Source: Facklamia languida CCUG 37842
GTDB lineage: Bacteria; Bacillota; Bacilli; Lactobacillales; Aerococcaceae
NCBI RefSeq assembly: GCF_000245795.1
Contig: NZ_JH601133.1
Coordinates: 867,169 to 931,168, forward strand
Reading direction: 5' to 3'
DNA: 64,000 nt
A program made the position numbers and the translations under genes. The notes below the pieces were generated by a model. The model had not been told where the DNA came from. It was given only the letters and a program-made list of their open reading frames with translations, and ran no database searches. Below are positions 17,732 to 25,826 of this stretch, piece by piece; position 1 is the stretch's first letter; each line of letters opens with the position of its first letter.

Positions 17732-18220
17732 ATGACCGAAGCACAAATAAATATATTAATAGGTTTCTTATTGGGATTAATTCCTCCCTTATGTAAGGGA
17801 ATATACACTTACTTGAGGAGTTTAAAGAGGAAAAACGATTTTAAGAATCTAATAATAAAAATATATATACTTCCGATTAAGGAAAATTTGAAAGATGCTA
17901 AGAGTGGTAGCATTGATGTAAAAAGCATTACTGATAAAATAGAATCAATGGGTAAAAAACTAAGCTATTTAAAAAATGAAGAATTGAAGTTTTTGAATTC
18001 GGAAGAACAATTCTTTTATATCAGAGTGTTAGAATTTACTAAAAGTAAACTTTGTTTAATATGTAATAAATTAAAAGATTATAATTATGTATCTTTTCAA
18101 AAAGACAATACCATAAGACAAGTTAATGAATTTGAAGAAGAGAATATAAATAAATCTTTAGAAATTATAGATGAGTACATAAATAATGTTAATGATTATG
18201 CAAAGTTGAAAACAGATTAG
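17732..18220 (+). CDS. AT-rich hypothetical protein with N-terminal membrane anchor
   Basis: I do not recognise this family. The 162-residue product has one hydrophobic N-terminal segment (about residues 7-22, INILIGFLLGLIPPLC), then a basic stretch and a mainly helical, Lys/Glu/Asn-rich cytoplasmic part. Composition is strongly AT-biased (many AAA, AAT and ATA codons) compared with the flanking housekeeping genes, and it follows an IS fossil, so it is probably acquired DNA. AGGAG at 17720-17724 lies 7 bases before the ATG at 17732. There is no partner gene. It resembles orphan accessory proteins of phage or defence islands only in general character; no function is proposed. Confidence 0.6.
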   Translation: MTEAQINILIGFLLGLIPPLCKGIYTYLRSLKRKNDFKNLIIKIYILPIKENLKDAKSGSIDVKSITDKIESMGKKLSYLKNEELKFLNSEEQFFYIRVLEFTKSKLCLICNKLKDYNYVSFQKDNTIRQVNEFEEENINKSLEIIDEYINNVNDYAKLKTD

Positions 18221-18575
18221 TTTATGTCCATATTCTTAGCGGAATGTACTAGTGATGTGACTATGTAACATAATATAAACAATTTAGTAGGGACTAGCTA
18301 TTGAATCCATCAATCCCTATTTTCGGATTTTGGAGTGAGGCTCACTCTAGTTTGGTCATTTTGGTGTCGTTCATCTTTATTTTTTAAGAGGTGGGTATAA
18401 TCCTGATTAAATCGGCTGTATCAGCTAGTCAATTTATCTAAACGGGCCAATGGCCCTCTAACTGAACCTTATCCATGCAATAAAATTTGAGACAAGAAAA
18501 AAACTCATTGAAAACGTTTCAATAGTATTATAAGATGAAGGCAGAATAAGTAAGCAGTTACACGGAGGGGTATGA
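18221..18575. other. Non-coding stretch before the PTS genes
   Basis: No gene is visible in these 355 bases. They hold two small perfect hairpins without T runs (GAGTGA-GGC-TCACTC at 18333-18347 and GGGCC-AAT-GGCCC at 18444-18456), AT-rich sequence, and the operator and promoter of the PTS pair at the right end. It looks like a boundary between acquired and native DNA. Confidence 0.55.
18508..18522 (+). promoter_or_regulatory. cre or LacI-family operator at the PTS promoter
   Basis: TTGAAA-ACG-TTTCAA is a perfect dyad of the LacI/GalR-CcpA type (a cre has a central CG between A/T-rich half-sites). It overlaps a possible -35 (TTGAAA) with TATAAG at 18529-18534 as -10 (15-base spacing). Either carbon catabolite repression by CcpA or a local LacI-family repressor would act here. 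Confidence 0.7.
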
Positions 18576-18890
18576 ATGAGTAAAAAAATGATCTTATTAG
18601 CTTGTGGTACCGGAATGTCAACAACCATGTTAGTCAATAAAATAAAAAAAATAGTGCAAGACCAAGAATTGAACTATGATTTCCATGCTTGTTCCATGGA
18701 TGAGGCCAATGCGATTATGGATCAAGAGAAAGTGGATGTCTTATTATTAGGTCCTCAAGTTGCCTATATGGAGAATAGTATTTCAAAGGCCCGTGCTCCT
18801 CAAGGCATCAATGTTGGGGTGATTAATAAGGATGACTATGGCTTAGCTAATGGTAAGAATGTCCTGACTTATGCGGAGACACTACTTTAA
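18576..18890 (+). CDS. PTS lactose/cellobiose-family EIIB component
   Basis: Cytosolic phosphocarrier that passes phosphate from EIIA to the sugar bound in an EIIC permease. The P-loop-like start LLACGTGMSTTMLV carries the phosphorylated Cys10, and LLLGPQVAYM and KARAPQGINVGVI match the cellobiose EIIB fold. Length of 104 residues is normal. GGAGGGG at 18563-18569 lies 6 bases before the ATG. It overlaps the EIIA gene by one base (TAATG), so both are translated together. No EIIC or glycosidase gene is nearby; the sugar is unknown and the pair must work with a permease elsewhere. Confidence 0.9.
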   Translation: MSKKMILLACGTGMSTTMLVNKIKKIVQDQELNYDFHACSMDEANAIMDQEKVDVLLLGPQVAYMENSISKARAPQGINVGVINKDDYGLANGKNVLTYAETLL

Positions 18891-19204
18891 TGGAAGAAAA
18901 TGAAATCAACCAGGTCGCCATGGTCCTAATTGCGAATAGTGGGGATGCCCGTAGCAAGTTTATGGAGGCGATCGCGCTTGCTAAGAACCGTTACTTTGAC
19001 CAAGCTCAGGATAAATTTGATGAGGGAAAGGCTTCGCTTAGGCTGGCTCATCAAGCTCAAACCGACTTATTGACGCAAGAAGCTGGCGGTGAAAGGGTGG
19101 CTCTATCACTCTTGCTTTTGCATGCGCAAGACCATTTGATGAATGCCATGACGGTACGTGATTTTGCACAAGAGCTGATCGATTTATATCAGCGTTTAGC
19201 TTAG
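18890..19204 (+). CDS. PTS lactose/cellobiose-family EIIA component
   Basis: Trimeric helical phosphocarrier that takes phosphate from HPr and gives it to EIIB. The N-terminal helix has the family pattern VAMVLIANSGDARSKFMEA, and the active-site segment LLLLHAQDHLMNAM carries the phosphorylated His78 and neighbouring His82. The 104-residue length is typical. Its ATG overlaps the EIIB stop codon. A terminator follows immediately, so the transcription unit contains only IIB and IIA. Confidence 0.9.
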   Translation: MEENEINQVAMVLIANSGDARSKFMEAIALAKNRYFDQAQDKFDEGKASLRLAHQAQTDLLTQEAGGERVALSLLLLHAQDHLMNAMTVRDFAQELIDLYQRLA

Positions 19205-19236
19205 GCTCGGAGGGTCTTTTTCCGAGCTTATTTTGT
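19205..19236 (+). terminator. Rho-independent terminator after the PTS pair
   Basis: GCTCGGA (19205-19211) pairs with TCCGAGC (19221-19227), followed by TTATTTT. Confidence 0.82.
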
Positions 19237-19273
19237 CTTGTAGCAAGATTCTAGAGGTCGGTTAAATGTGTAA

Positions 19274-20140
19274 GTGATCGAGGAGGGATGGCTTATAAAG
19301 CAAGAAATCACACGGTTTGAGACTTTGAATGAATTGTACTATCGAGGTTTATTAGATAATGAGTCACTTCAGACTCAGGAATGGCGGACTCACCAGGCCA
19401 TCAAGGCAGTTGAGGACTCTTTGATCGCTTGCTTTCAAAGTCAGCTACCTAGCTATTCTGATTTGATTTCGAACTTGACGATGGATTATTATGGACCAAT
19501 TCAAGTTGATTTATTAGTGGTGGCCGATCATGTCTGGTGGGCCATTGATTGGCAGCCTCTATTAGGCTCTGCGCTTAACTCGAATCGTCATAAGGAAGCT
19601 TTTGTTAAGAGTTTGGCGCGTTTGAAAGACTTAGCCCGTTCTTTGGATCGGAAGATTCAAGTCCATCATGATCAATTTAATGAAGACCATCCAGGAGTGG
19701 TTAGGAACCCCCTTACCCAACAAATTCTTGCGTGGAACCAACGCTTATTCCAGTCACATGTCCATGATCTCGTGGCGCAAGTTCCTTTTGTGAGTGGCGA
19801 TAAAGTCTACCAATACCACCGAGTGCTTAACCGCTACCGTCAGCCGCTTGAGGAAGAACTCCCAATGGTTGACGAGGCATGTTGGCAGGGCTTGAAGAAG
19901 GGATGTCGGTGTTTAAATTGTCAGTCATACACCCTCAAGATTAAGCGTAAGACCTGTCAATGTTTACACTGCGGCCAGTCTTATAGCAAGGCTCAGATGG
20001 GAAGGGCCCTCTACCGGCAATTACAAGCACTAGCCCACCATGATCATGTGGAGGTGTCGCGCGATTGGATGTTGGAATTATGTGACTATCAACTGCGGTC
20101 GACTTCGATCTGGAAGCTGATGCAAGAAGAGAAGAATTAA
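19274..20140 (+). CDS. NERD-like (nuclease-related domain) protein with C-terminal zinc ribbon
   Basis: The middle region reads GPIQVDLLVVADHVWWAIDW, resembling the NERD core in which an Asp is followed by an E-x-K; here the E-x-K position is I-D-W, so nuclease activity is doubtful. Near the C-terminus a zinc ribbon is visible (C-x2-C in CLNC and again in CLHC, about residues 215-235), followed by the helical tail that ends Firmicute NERD proteins. The start is uncertain: GTG at 19274 has no good ribosome-binding site, while a strong GAGGAGGG (19280-19287) lies inside the proposed frame and is 7 bases before a non-standard ATA codon at 19295. Function unknown. Confidence 0.65.
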   Translation: MIEEGWLIKQEITRFETLNELYYRGLLDNESLQTQEWRTHQAIKAVEDSLIACFQSQLPSYSDLISNLTMDYYGPIQVDLLVVADHVWWAIDWQPLLGSALNSNRHKEAFVKSLARLKDLARSLDRKIQVHHDQFNEDHPGVVRNPLTQQILAWNQRLFQSHVHDLVAQVPFVSGDKVYQYHRVLNRYRQPLEEELPMVDEACWQGLKKGCRCLNCQSYTLKIKRKTCQCLHCGQSYSKAQMGRALYRQLQALAHHDHVEVSRDWMLELCDYQLRSTSIWKLMQEEKN

Positions 20141-20215
20141 GCGTGGGAAGGGCACCTTTCTTGTACAAGTTATTAAATAAAGCTAAAATGAAGCTAAGAA
20201 GAGAGGAGTGAGAGG

Positions 20216-21091
20216 ATGTTAGGGAGATCTTTTAGTGAGCTACGACGCCATTACGGCTTTTATCTGGCGATTTTTGTGATTGCCTTGATTTTTAATGTGC
20301 TGATTTGGTGGATTGCCAGTATTTTTGGCCTGGGTGAGGGCCTAGGTAATGTGATCATGATGATGACTTATTATGGACGAGGTCTAACAGATGTTCCACG
20401 TGAGGAAATGTTATACATGATGACCGATGTTTTACAGGGAATGAACCTTTCCTACTTTGTCATCTCCCAGTTATTTGTCTTCTTATTAAGTACTTTGGTT
20501 ACCATCTTAATGAACCGGTCCCTATTGCAGAAAGTCAACTATCCTGAAACACAGATCGCTGATGCAGCTTATTTCAATACTCCTTTAGGTGACTGTTTGA
20601 TTCTCCCACTTAAATTATTCTTCGCGCAAATCGTAGTTGGAATCCTCTATGCTGTGATTTTGTTTGCGGCGTCTCTGTTAGTGGGGGCGGCTAGTCAATC
20701 CTTTGGTAGCTTTACTTGGGTGGTGGCGGTGATTGTCTCCCTATTATTCATGGCCATGGCGGTTTTTGTCTTACCGATTCAATATTTCATCGCCTATGAT
20801 GTCGAGCGGCGCTATAATTTCTGGGCTACGATCACGAAATCGATGGCAATCGGACGGGATCATTTCCTAAGAATTTTGAAGACACTCTTAGTTCAAATGG
20901 CACTCATGGTGGTCTACTTTGGCTTCTTTTCCGTGACGGCCATTTACGGCTTTGAAAGTAGTCGCGATGCCCTTACCATGATTTGGGTGATGTTCTTGAT
21001 AGCGATGGCAGGCTTTATCTTTTTCTTGCTGCCGCTCATGAATATTTACCTGATCAAGACCATGAGCCAGGTGATCTCGCTGGAGTATTAA
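20216..21091 (+). CDS. Polytopic membrane protein, unknown function
   Basis: I do not recognise the family with certainty. The 291-residue protein has about six membrane segments (near residues 16-38, 82-98, 138-160, 166-188, 228-246 and 256-285), a short cytoplasmic N-terminus and no obvious catalytic motif. The pattern of a YFIAYDVERRYNFWATITKS loop between the two halves recalls integral membrane proteins of the DUF975/YciC kind. GAGAGGAG at 20199-20206 precedes the ATG at 20216. It is separated by 75 bases from the NERD-like gene without a terminator, so cotranscription is possible. A clear terminator follows. Confidence 0.7.
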   Translation: MLGRSFSELRRHYGFYLAIFVIALIFNVLIWWIASIFGLGEGLGNVIMMMTYYGRGLTDVPREEMLYMMTDVLQGMNLSYFVISQLFVFLLSTLVTILMNRSLLQKVNYPETQIADAAYFNTPLGDCLILPLKLFFAQIVVGILYAVILFAASLLVGAASQSFGSFTWVVAVIVSLLFMAMAVFVLPIQYFIAYDVERRYNFWATITKSMAIGRDHFLRILKTLLVQMALMVVYFGFFSVTAIYGFESSRDALTMIWVMFLIAMAGFIFFLLPLMNIYLIKTMSQVISLEY

Positions 21092-21162
21092 GCCTGGCTC
21101 TTGATCAAAAGTCAGACAGAAGACCCCTAGCTAGCCCTAAAGCCTACATAGATGATTCAGTC

Positions 21163-21195
21163 TAAAAGACGCCCAGTTTGTGGGCGTCTTCTTTG
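21163..21195 (+). terminator. Rho-independent terminator after the membrane protein gene
   Basis: AAGACGCCCA and TGGGCGTCTT form a perfect 10-bp stem with a GTTTG loop, followed by CTTTG. Confidence 0.88.
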
Positions 21196-21295
21196 TTGGA
21201 TTGGAATCTCATTTAGAGACAAAGCTAATAGGGAGGGTTGTAAAGCCTGATTAACGGGTGTATAGAGGCGTATCGCGTCATTTTTTATAGCATAA

Positions 21296-21332
21296 GAAAG
21301 AAGCGGTCCTATTGAAAGGAAACCGCTCCTTG
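21296..21332 (-). terminator. Terminator of the padR operon
   Basis: On the minus strand AGCGGTTTCCT pairs with AGGACCGCT around TTTCAAT, followed by TCTTTCTT. It lies 30 bases downstream of the permease-prefix-domain gene. Confidence 0.75.
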
Positions 21333-21360
21333 GGGTTAGGGGGTAGTTGGTGATAGGGAA

Positions 21361-22350
21361 TTAGTCTTCTGAATGGTCGGGTAGGTTGAAGAGATGGCGG
21401 ATCAAGTGTTCGAAGATATTACCTGCTAATAAGATGAGCCAGGTAATATGCCAAGCACCTGACCGGTAGGACCAGATGAAGTAGACGATGAGCACGAGCG
21501 GCCAATAAATATTTTCAAAGGTCCGGTTGGCTTCAACCTGTCTTCGGTGTTTTTCAGGGTCTTGGTTGACTGTGTTAAAGTCTGGCGTGGATAGAAGCTG
21601 CTGGTAGAGTGACCGAATATTACCTGAGTAAATGAAGAGAAAGGCTGCTGCTCCAGTACAGAAGATTAAGCCAGAAACGGGCATCAGTTGGACTTGTTCG
21701 GATAGGTCCATCGAACCCACAATAATAATGGGGATAACCGGTAGAATGACAAGGGCGACCCCAATAATGGTGGCGATGGTGTGGGTCCGTTTGAAATCTT
21801 GGGCGAGGTTTTCGATTTCGCGGCGTTGGTGGCTTTTGAGGGTGTAGTGGCCCTTTTCGATCCAGGCCAAATCCTTAGACCGCTGGTGGCTGATGAGGTA
21901 GATGGCGACGGAGATGACAGTTGCAAGGAGAATGACCGTGATACCGATCGCATCAATTCCAGGCCGATCTTCGCCAAAGATGGCTTGTAGGGAGATGAAG
22001 AGGGCAACTGAGGCAATGATTATGAAGGTGGCAAGGCCATTGAGGAGGCCTAATTGTGTCTTTTTGGCGATATATTGGTTAATTTCTGGCTTAGATAGGA
22101 AAGGAACAAAAGTTTTCTTGGATTGGCTCGTCTCCTTCTTAGCAAAATTCATTTCATCCACTAATTCATCAATATCACCGAATTCAGCAATGACGCGACC
22201 GAGCGCTTCGTGTTCACTGGCACCGTTTGCGATCAGATCTGAATATTTCTCGGTCATATTCTGGGTCATCTCGGCCTTGATTCGAAGCATTTCAGGGCTG
22301 GATTCGATATTTGAGAAGAGTGAATCGATGTATGCTTGTAAAGTATCCAT
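21361..22350 (-). CDS. Permease prefix domain 1 membrane protein (PadR partner)
   Basis: The N-terminal 80 residues (MDTLQAYIDSLFSNIESSPE ... VIAEFGDIDELVDEM) form the helical permease prefix domain 1, usually found in proteins encoded beside a PadR repressor. The rest holds about six membrane segments in pairs (about 98-140, 190-240 and 278-310). The ATG at 22350 is preceded by AAAGGAGAA and overlaps the padR stop codon, giving translational coupling; the longer open frame upstream lies inside padR and is rejected. Such pairs respond to envelope stress or membrane-active compounds in some Firmicutes; what this one senses or does is unknown. Confidence 0.85.
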   Translation of the reverse strand: MDTLQAYIDSLFSNIESSPEMLRIKAEMTQNMTEKYSDLIANGASEHEALGRVIAEFGDIDELVDEMNFAKKETSQSKKTFVPFLSKPEINQYIAKKTQLGLLNGLATFIIIASVALFISLQAIFGEDRPGIDAIGITVILLATVISVAIYLISHQRSKDLAWIEKGHYTLKSHQRREIENLAQDFKRTHTIATIIGVALVILPVIPIIIVGSMDLSEQVQLMPVSGLIFCTGAAAFLFIYSGNIRSLYQQLLSTPDFNTVNQDPEKHRRQVEANRTFENIYWPLVLIVYFIWSYRSGAWHITWLILLAGNIFEHLIRHLFNLPDHSED

Positions 22351-22679
22351 TATAATTCTCCTTTTAATATATTTTTGACGACTTCTTGGACCACTTGCCA
22401 TTCTTGGACTTTCATTTGGAGGGCATCTTGCCCCTTAGCTGTTAAGCGATAGTAAGTTCGAGCCCGTCCATTGCTCTCTTGGCCGGGATAAGACTCAATC
22501 CATTGGGCCTTAGCCAGCCGGTTAAAGGCGGTGTAGAGGGTGGTTTCCTTAATGATATAGGCCCCTCGACTTAATTGCGTGATCTGTTTACCAATCTCAT
22601 AGCCATAGGAATCACCCCAGGACAGGATTTGAAGGATAAAGAGATCATTGTAGCCACGTATCAGATCACTTGAGATCAA
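22350..22679 (-). CDS. PadR-family transcriptional regulator
   Basis: Winged-helix repressor of the small PadR-s2 type (109 residues). The N-terminus MISSDLIRGYNDLFILQILS leads to the helix-turn-helix and wing (SYGYEIGKQITQLSRGAYIIKETTLYTAFNRL and GRARTYYRLTAKG), followed by a short C-terminal dimerisation helix. It is first in a two-gene operon with the permease-prefix-domain protein, from which it is separated by a TAATG overlap. GGAGGTGAT lies just upstream of the start. A large dyad overlapping its promoter strongly suggests autorepression. Confidence 0.9.
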   Translation of the reverse strand: MISSDLIRGYNDLFILQILSWGDSYGYEIGKQITQLSRGAYIIKETTLYTAFNRLAKAQWIESYPGQESNGRARTYYRLTAKGQDALQMKVQEWQVVQEVVKNILKGEL

Positions 22680-22705
22680 ACGATCACCTCCTCAAGATTA
22701 CTTAA

Positions 22706-22751
22706 CCTGTCGTAGTAATTTTATTATAGACCAACTACTACGATAGGTAAA
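22706..22751 (-). promoter_or_regulatory. padR promoter embedded in a 12-bp dyad operator
   Basis: CCTGTCGTAGTA at 22706-22717 and TACTACGATAGG at 22736-22747 are inverted repeats with 11 of 12 matches and an 18-base centre. On the minus strand the -35 TTTACC (22746-22751) and -10 TATAAT (22723-22728) are 17 bases apart, so the -10 lies between the arms and the -35 overlaps one arm. This is a strong candidate PadR autoregulatory operator. Confidence 0.8.
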
Positions 22752-22816
22752 GTAAAATACTCAAAATCCATCTAAAGTCCTAGACCGCTCGTCAAGGACT
22801 TCTGGAATGCTTGTGC

Positions 22817-22822
22817 TATAAT
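22817..22822 (+). promoter_or_regulatory. Extended -10 promoter of uvrA
   Basis: TGC-TATAAT with a poor -35. A start near 22829 leaves the ribosome-binding site at 22842-22847 in the leader and supports the GTG start at 22856. No LexA/DinR box was recognised. Confidence 0.6.
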
Positions 22823-22855
22823 TGGGAGGCGATGATTGTGAAAGGAGCGATTCGA

Positions 22856-25681
22856 GTGGCAAAGAATAAGATTGTCATCAAAGGGGCCCGTACCCATAAT
22901 TTAAAGAATATTAATCTAGAAATTCCTCGTGACCAGTTAGTGGTCGTTACGGGCTTATCTGGCTCAGGTAAATCTTCCTTAGCCTTTGATACCCTCTATG
23001 CAGAGGGACAACGCCGATATGTTGAAAGCCTATCCGCCTATGCCCGGCAATTTCTTGGACAAATGGATAAACCAGAGGTTGATGCGATTGAAGGCTTGAG
23101 TCCAGCCATCTCCATTGACCAGAAGACAACCAGCCAAAATCCGCGCTCAACGGTCGGAACAGCAACTGAAATTAATGACTTTTTGCGTTTGCTCTATGCG
23201 AGAGTGGGTGTTCCCTACTGTCCGACCCACCAGGTGGCTATTCAACGGCAATCGGTTGAGCAGATGGTCGATCGGATTCTGGAATTACCTGAGCGGACCC
23301 GGATTCAAATCTTATCACCGGTGGTCCGTAACCAACGCGGTCAACATAAGAAAGAATTCGATAAGATTGGCAAGGAAGGCTACGTGCGGGTGCGAGTCAA
23401 CGGTGAGATTTATGACTTACAAGAAGTCCCCACCCTTGCCAAGAATAAGAAGCATACCATTGAAGTGGTCGTCGACCGGATTGTGGTTAAGGAAGGCATT
23501 CGGTCGCGGTTATTTGACTCGGTCGAGACCGCGATCCGCTTCTCAGAGGGGTACATGATTGTGGATGTCCTAGATGGGGAGCCTCTATACTTTAATGAAC
23601 ATTATTCCTGTCCCTTCTGTGATTTTTCTTTGGATGAATTGGAGCCGCGTTTGTTCTCCTTTAATGCGCCTTTTGGGGCTTGTCCAGATTGTGATGGTTT
23701 GGGCTCACGCTTGACCTTTGATGAGGACTTGATCATTCCCGATCCGGACTTGACCCTAGCGGAAGGCGCCTTAGCTCCTTGGGGTAAGGAGGGGTCTGGT
23801 TATTATGCATCCATGTTAGAACAGTTTGCCAAGAGCCAGTCGATTCCCATGGACATTCCTTTTAAGGACTTGAGCCCGGTCCAACAAGATCAAATCAAAT
23901 ACGGTGCTCCGGATGCGCCTTTTCGATTCACTTATGAGACCCTATATAGTGGGAAGCGACGAACCGTGGACCAGGTCTTTGAAGGGGTCATGACCAACAT
24001 TGAACGGCGTTACCGTGAGACTTCATCCGAATCCATGCGGGATGCCTTACGTAAATACCTGCATGAATTAACTTGTCCAACCTGTCAGGGTAAACGGCTG
24101 AACGAGAAGGCTTTAAGCGTCAAAGTCGGTGAGATGGATATCGCTCAAGTGACGGAATTATCGATTGGAGCAGCTAAGGACTACTTCCAGTCTATGACTT
24201 TCAGCCCTCATGACCAGATGATTGCGCTGCCTATTCTTAAGGAAATTAAGGACCGGTTAAGCTTTCTGGACAATGTGGGGCTCGACTACTTGACTCTGGA
24301 CCGAATTGCAGGTTCCCTATCAGGTGGAGAGGCTCAGCGGATTCGACTGGCCACCCAGATCGGATCGCAACTTAGTGGTGTCCTCTATATCTTAGATGAA
24401 CCCTCGATTGGACTCCACCAACGGGATAACGATCGGTTAATTCGCTCGCTCGTCCAAATGCGTGATTTGGGCAATACGCTCATTGTGGTGGAACATGATG
24501 AGGAGACCATGTTACAGGCGGATTACCTGATTGACATGGGACCGGGTGCGGGTGAAGAGGGCGGCCAAGTGATAGCAGCGGGGACGCCTGAAGAAGTGAT
24601 GGCCAATGACCAGTCCTTAACAGGCCGATACCTAAGGGGGCAAGAAGCGATTGCCATCCCAGCTGAAAGACGAACCGAAGACCGGGGCTGGGTGACGATT
24701 AAAGGGGCCAGTGAGAATAATCTTAAGCAGCTTGATGTCCAATTTCCACTAGGACGGTTGACTTGTGTCACGGGGGTTTCAGGGTCCGGTAAATCCTCCT
24801 TGGTCAATCGGATTCTTAAGGTTGCCTTGGCTAAGCGCCTGACATCGACACAGGAAAAGCCGGGCCAATTTGAATCGATTGCGGGTTATGAAGCCCTCGA
24901 GAAGGTGATTGATATTGACCAGAGCCCTATTGGGCGAACTCCACGGTCTAACCCAGCTACCTATACCTCGGTCTTTGATGACATTCGTGGCCTGTTTGCG
25001 GCGACCAACGAAGCCAAGATGCGGGGCTATAAGAAGGGGCGGTTCTCCTTTAATGTTAAGGGAGGGCGGTGTGAAGCCTGTCAAGGAGGCGGGATTACCA
25101 AGATCGAGATGCACTTTTTACCTGACGTCTACGTTCCTTGTGAGGTCTGTCATGGGGCCCGCTATAACTCGGAGACCTTGGAAGTTCGCTTCAAGGGTAA
25201 GAATATTGCGGAAGTCTTAGACATGACCGTTAATGAAGCCGTCGACTTCTTTGCAGCCCAACCACGCATTGCACGTAAGATGCAAACTTTACAGGATGTA
25301 GGTCTTGGTTATATTCGCTTAGGACAATCTGCCACGACTCTCTCGGGCGGGGAAGCCCAACGGATGAAGCTCGCTTCTGAATTGCACCGGGTATCCTCTG
25401 GTCGGACTTTATATATTCTCGATGAGCCGACAACTGGGCTTCATGCCCATGATATTCGTAAGCTGCTCAGCGTGATTGACCGTTTAGTTGAAGCCGGCAA
25501 TACGGTGGTGATTATTGAACACAACCTCGATGTGATCAAGACGGCAGATTATATCATTGATTTGGGGCCTGAAGGGGGACAAGCAGGTGGCCAGGTGATT
25601 GCTAAAGGGACACCAGAAGAGGTGGCCCAAGTGGCGGAAAGCTATACCGGACATTATTTAAAAGAGATCCTAGCAGATTAA
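22856..25681 (+). CDS. uvrA: Excinuclease ABC subunit A (UvrA)
   Basis: DNA damage-recognition ATPase of nucleotide excision repair, acting with UvrB and UvrC. It has two ABC cassettes: Walker [21 protein letters not shown] near residue 33 and [15 protein letters not shown] near residue 642, and two signatures ([12 protein letters not shown] and [12 protein letters not shown]). Zinc fingers with C-x2-C pairs are at CPFCDF/CPDCDG and CEACQG/CEVCHG. The 941-residue length is normal. The GTG at 22856 was chosen because AAGGAG lies 8 bases upstream and [16 protein letters not shown] is the standard N-terminus; upstream in-frame ATG/GTG codons at 22832-22838 would add unconserved residues. uvrB is not adjacent, unlike in many Firmicutes. 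Confidence 0.96.
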   Translation: MAKNKIVIKGARTHNLKNINLEIPRDQLVVVTGLSGSGKSSLAFDTLYAEGQRRYVESLSAYARQFLGQMDKPEVDAIEGLSPAISIDQKTTSQNPRSTVGTATEINDFLRLLYARVGVPYCPTHQVAIQRQSVEQMVDRILELPERTRIQILSPVVRNQRGQHKKEFDKIGKEGYVRVRVNGEIYDLQEVPTLAKNKKHTIEVVVDRIVVKEGIRSRLFDSVETAIRFSEGYMIVDVLDGEPLYFNEHYSCPFCDFSLDELEPRLFSFNAPFGACPDCDGLGSRLTFDEDLIIPDPDLTLAEGALAPWGKEGSGYYASMLEQFAKSQSIPMDIPFKDLSPVQQDQIKYGAPDAPFRFTYETLYSGKRRTVDQVFEGVMTNIERRYRETSSESMRDALRKYLHELTCPTCQGKRLNEKALSVKVGEMDIAQVTELSIGAAKDYFQSMTFSPHDQMIALPILKEIKDRLSFLDNVGLDYLTLDRIAGSLSGGEAQRIRLATQIGSQLSGVLYILDEPSIGLHQRDNDRLIRSLVQMRDLGNTLIVVEHDEETMLQADYLIDMGPGAGEEGGQVIAAGTPEEVMANDQSLTGRYLRGQEAIAIPAERRTEDRGWVTIKGASENNLKQLDVQFPLGRLTCVTGVSGSGKSSLVNRILKVALAKRLTSTQEKPGQFESIAGYEALEKVIDIDQSPIGRTPRSNPATYTSVFDDIRGLFAATNEAKMRGYKKGRFSFNVKGGRCEACQGGGITKIEMHFLPDVYVPCEVCHGARYNSETLEVRFKGKNIAEVLDMTVNEAVDFFAAQPRIARKMQTLQDVGLGYIRLGQSATTLSGGEAQRMKLASELHRVSSGRTLYILDEPTTGLHAHDIRKLLSVIDRLVEAGNTVVIIEHNLDVIKTADYIIDLGPEGGQAGGQVIAKGTPEEVAQVAESYTGHYLKEILAD

Positions 25682-25686
25682 TTCAT

Positions 25687-25722
25687 TAGAAGACCCGGTT
25701 CCAAGGAACCGGTCTTCTTTTA
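25687..25722 (+). terminator. Rho-independent terminator after uvrA
   Basis: AGAAGACC-C-GGTTCC pairs with GGAACCGGTCTTCT (14 bp with one bulged C), followed by TTTTAT. Confidence 0.9.
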
Positions 25723-25826
25723 TAAAGATCGGCCCCTAGACCTATGCGTTTGTTTCATTTCCTTGAGATAATAAGACCATCAAGAGGAGAATTATTTATA
25801 TGCCAGTATGCAAGGAGGATTACACT

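Noticed and set aside
18333-18347. GAGTGA-GGC-TCACTC hairpin as a terminator of the preceding AT-rich gene
   Set aside because: No T run follows and it is more than 100 bases from the stop codon.
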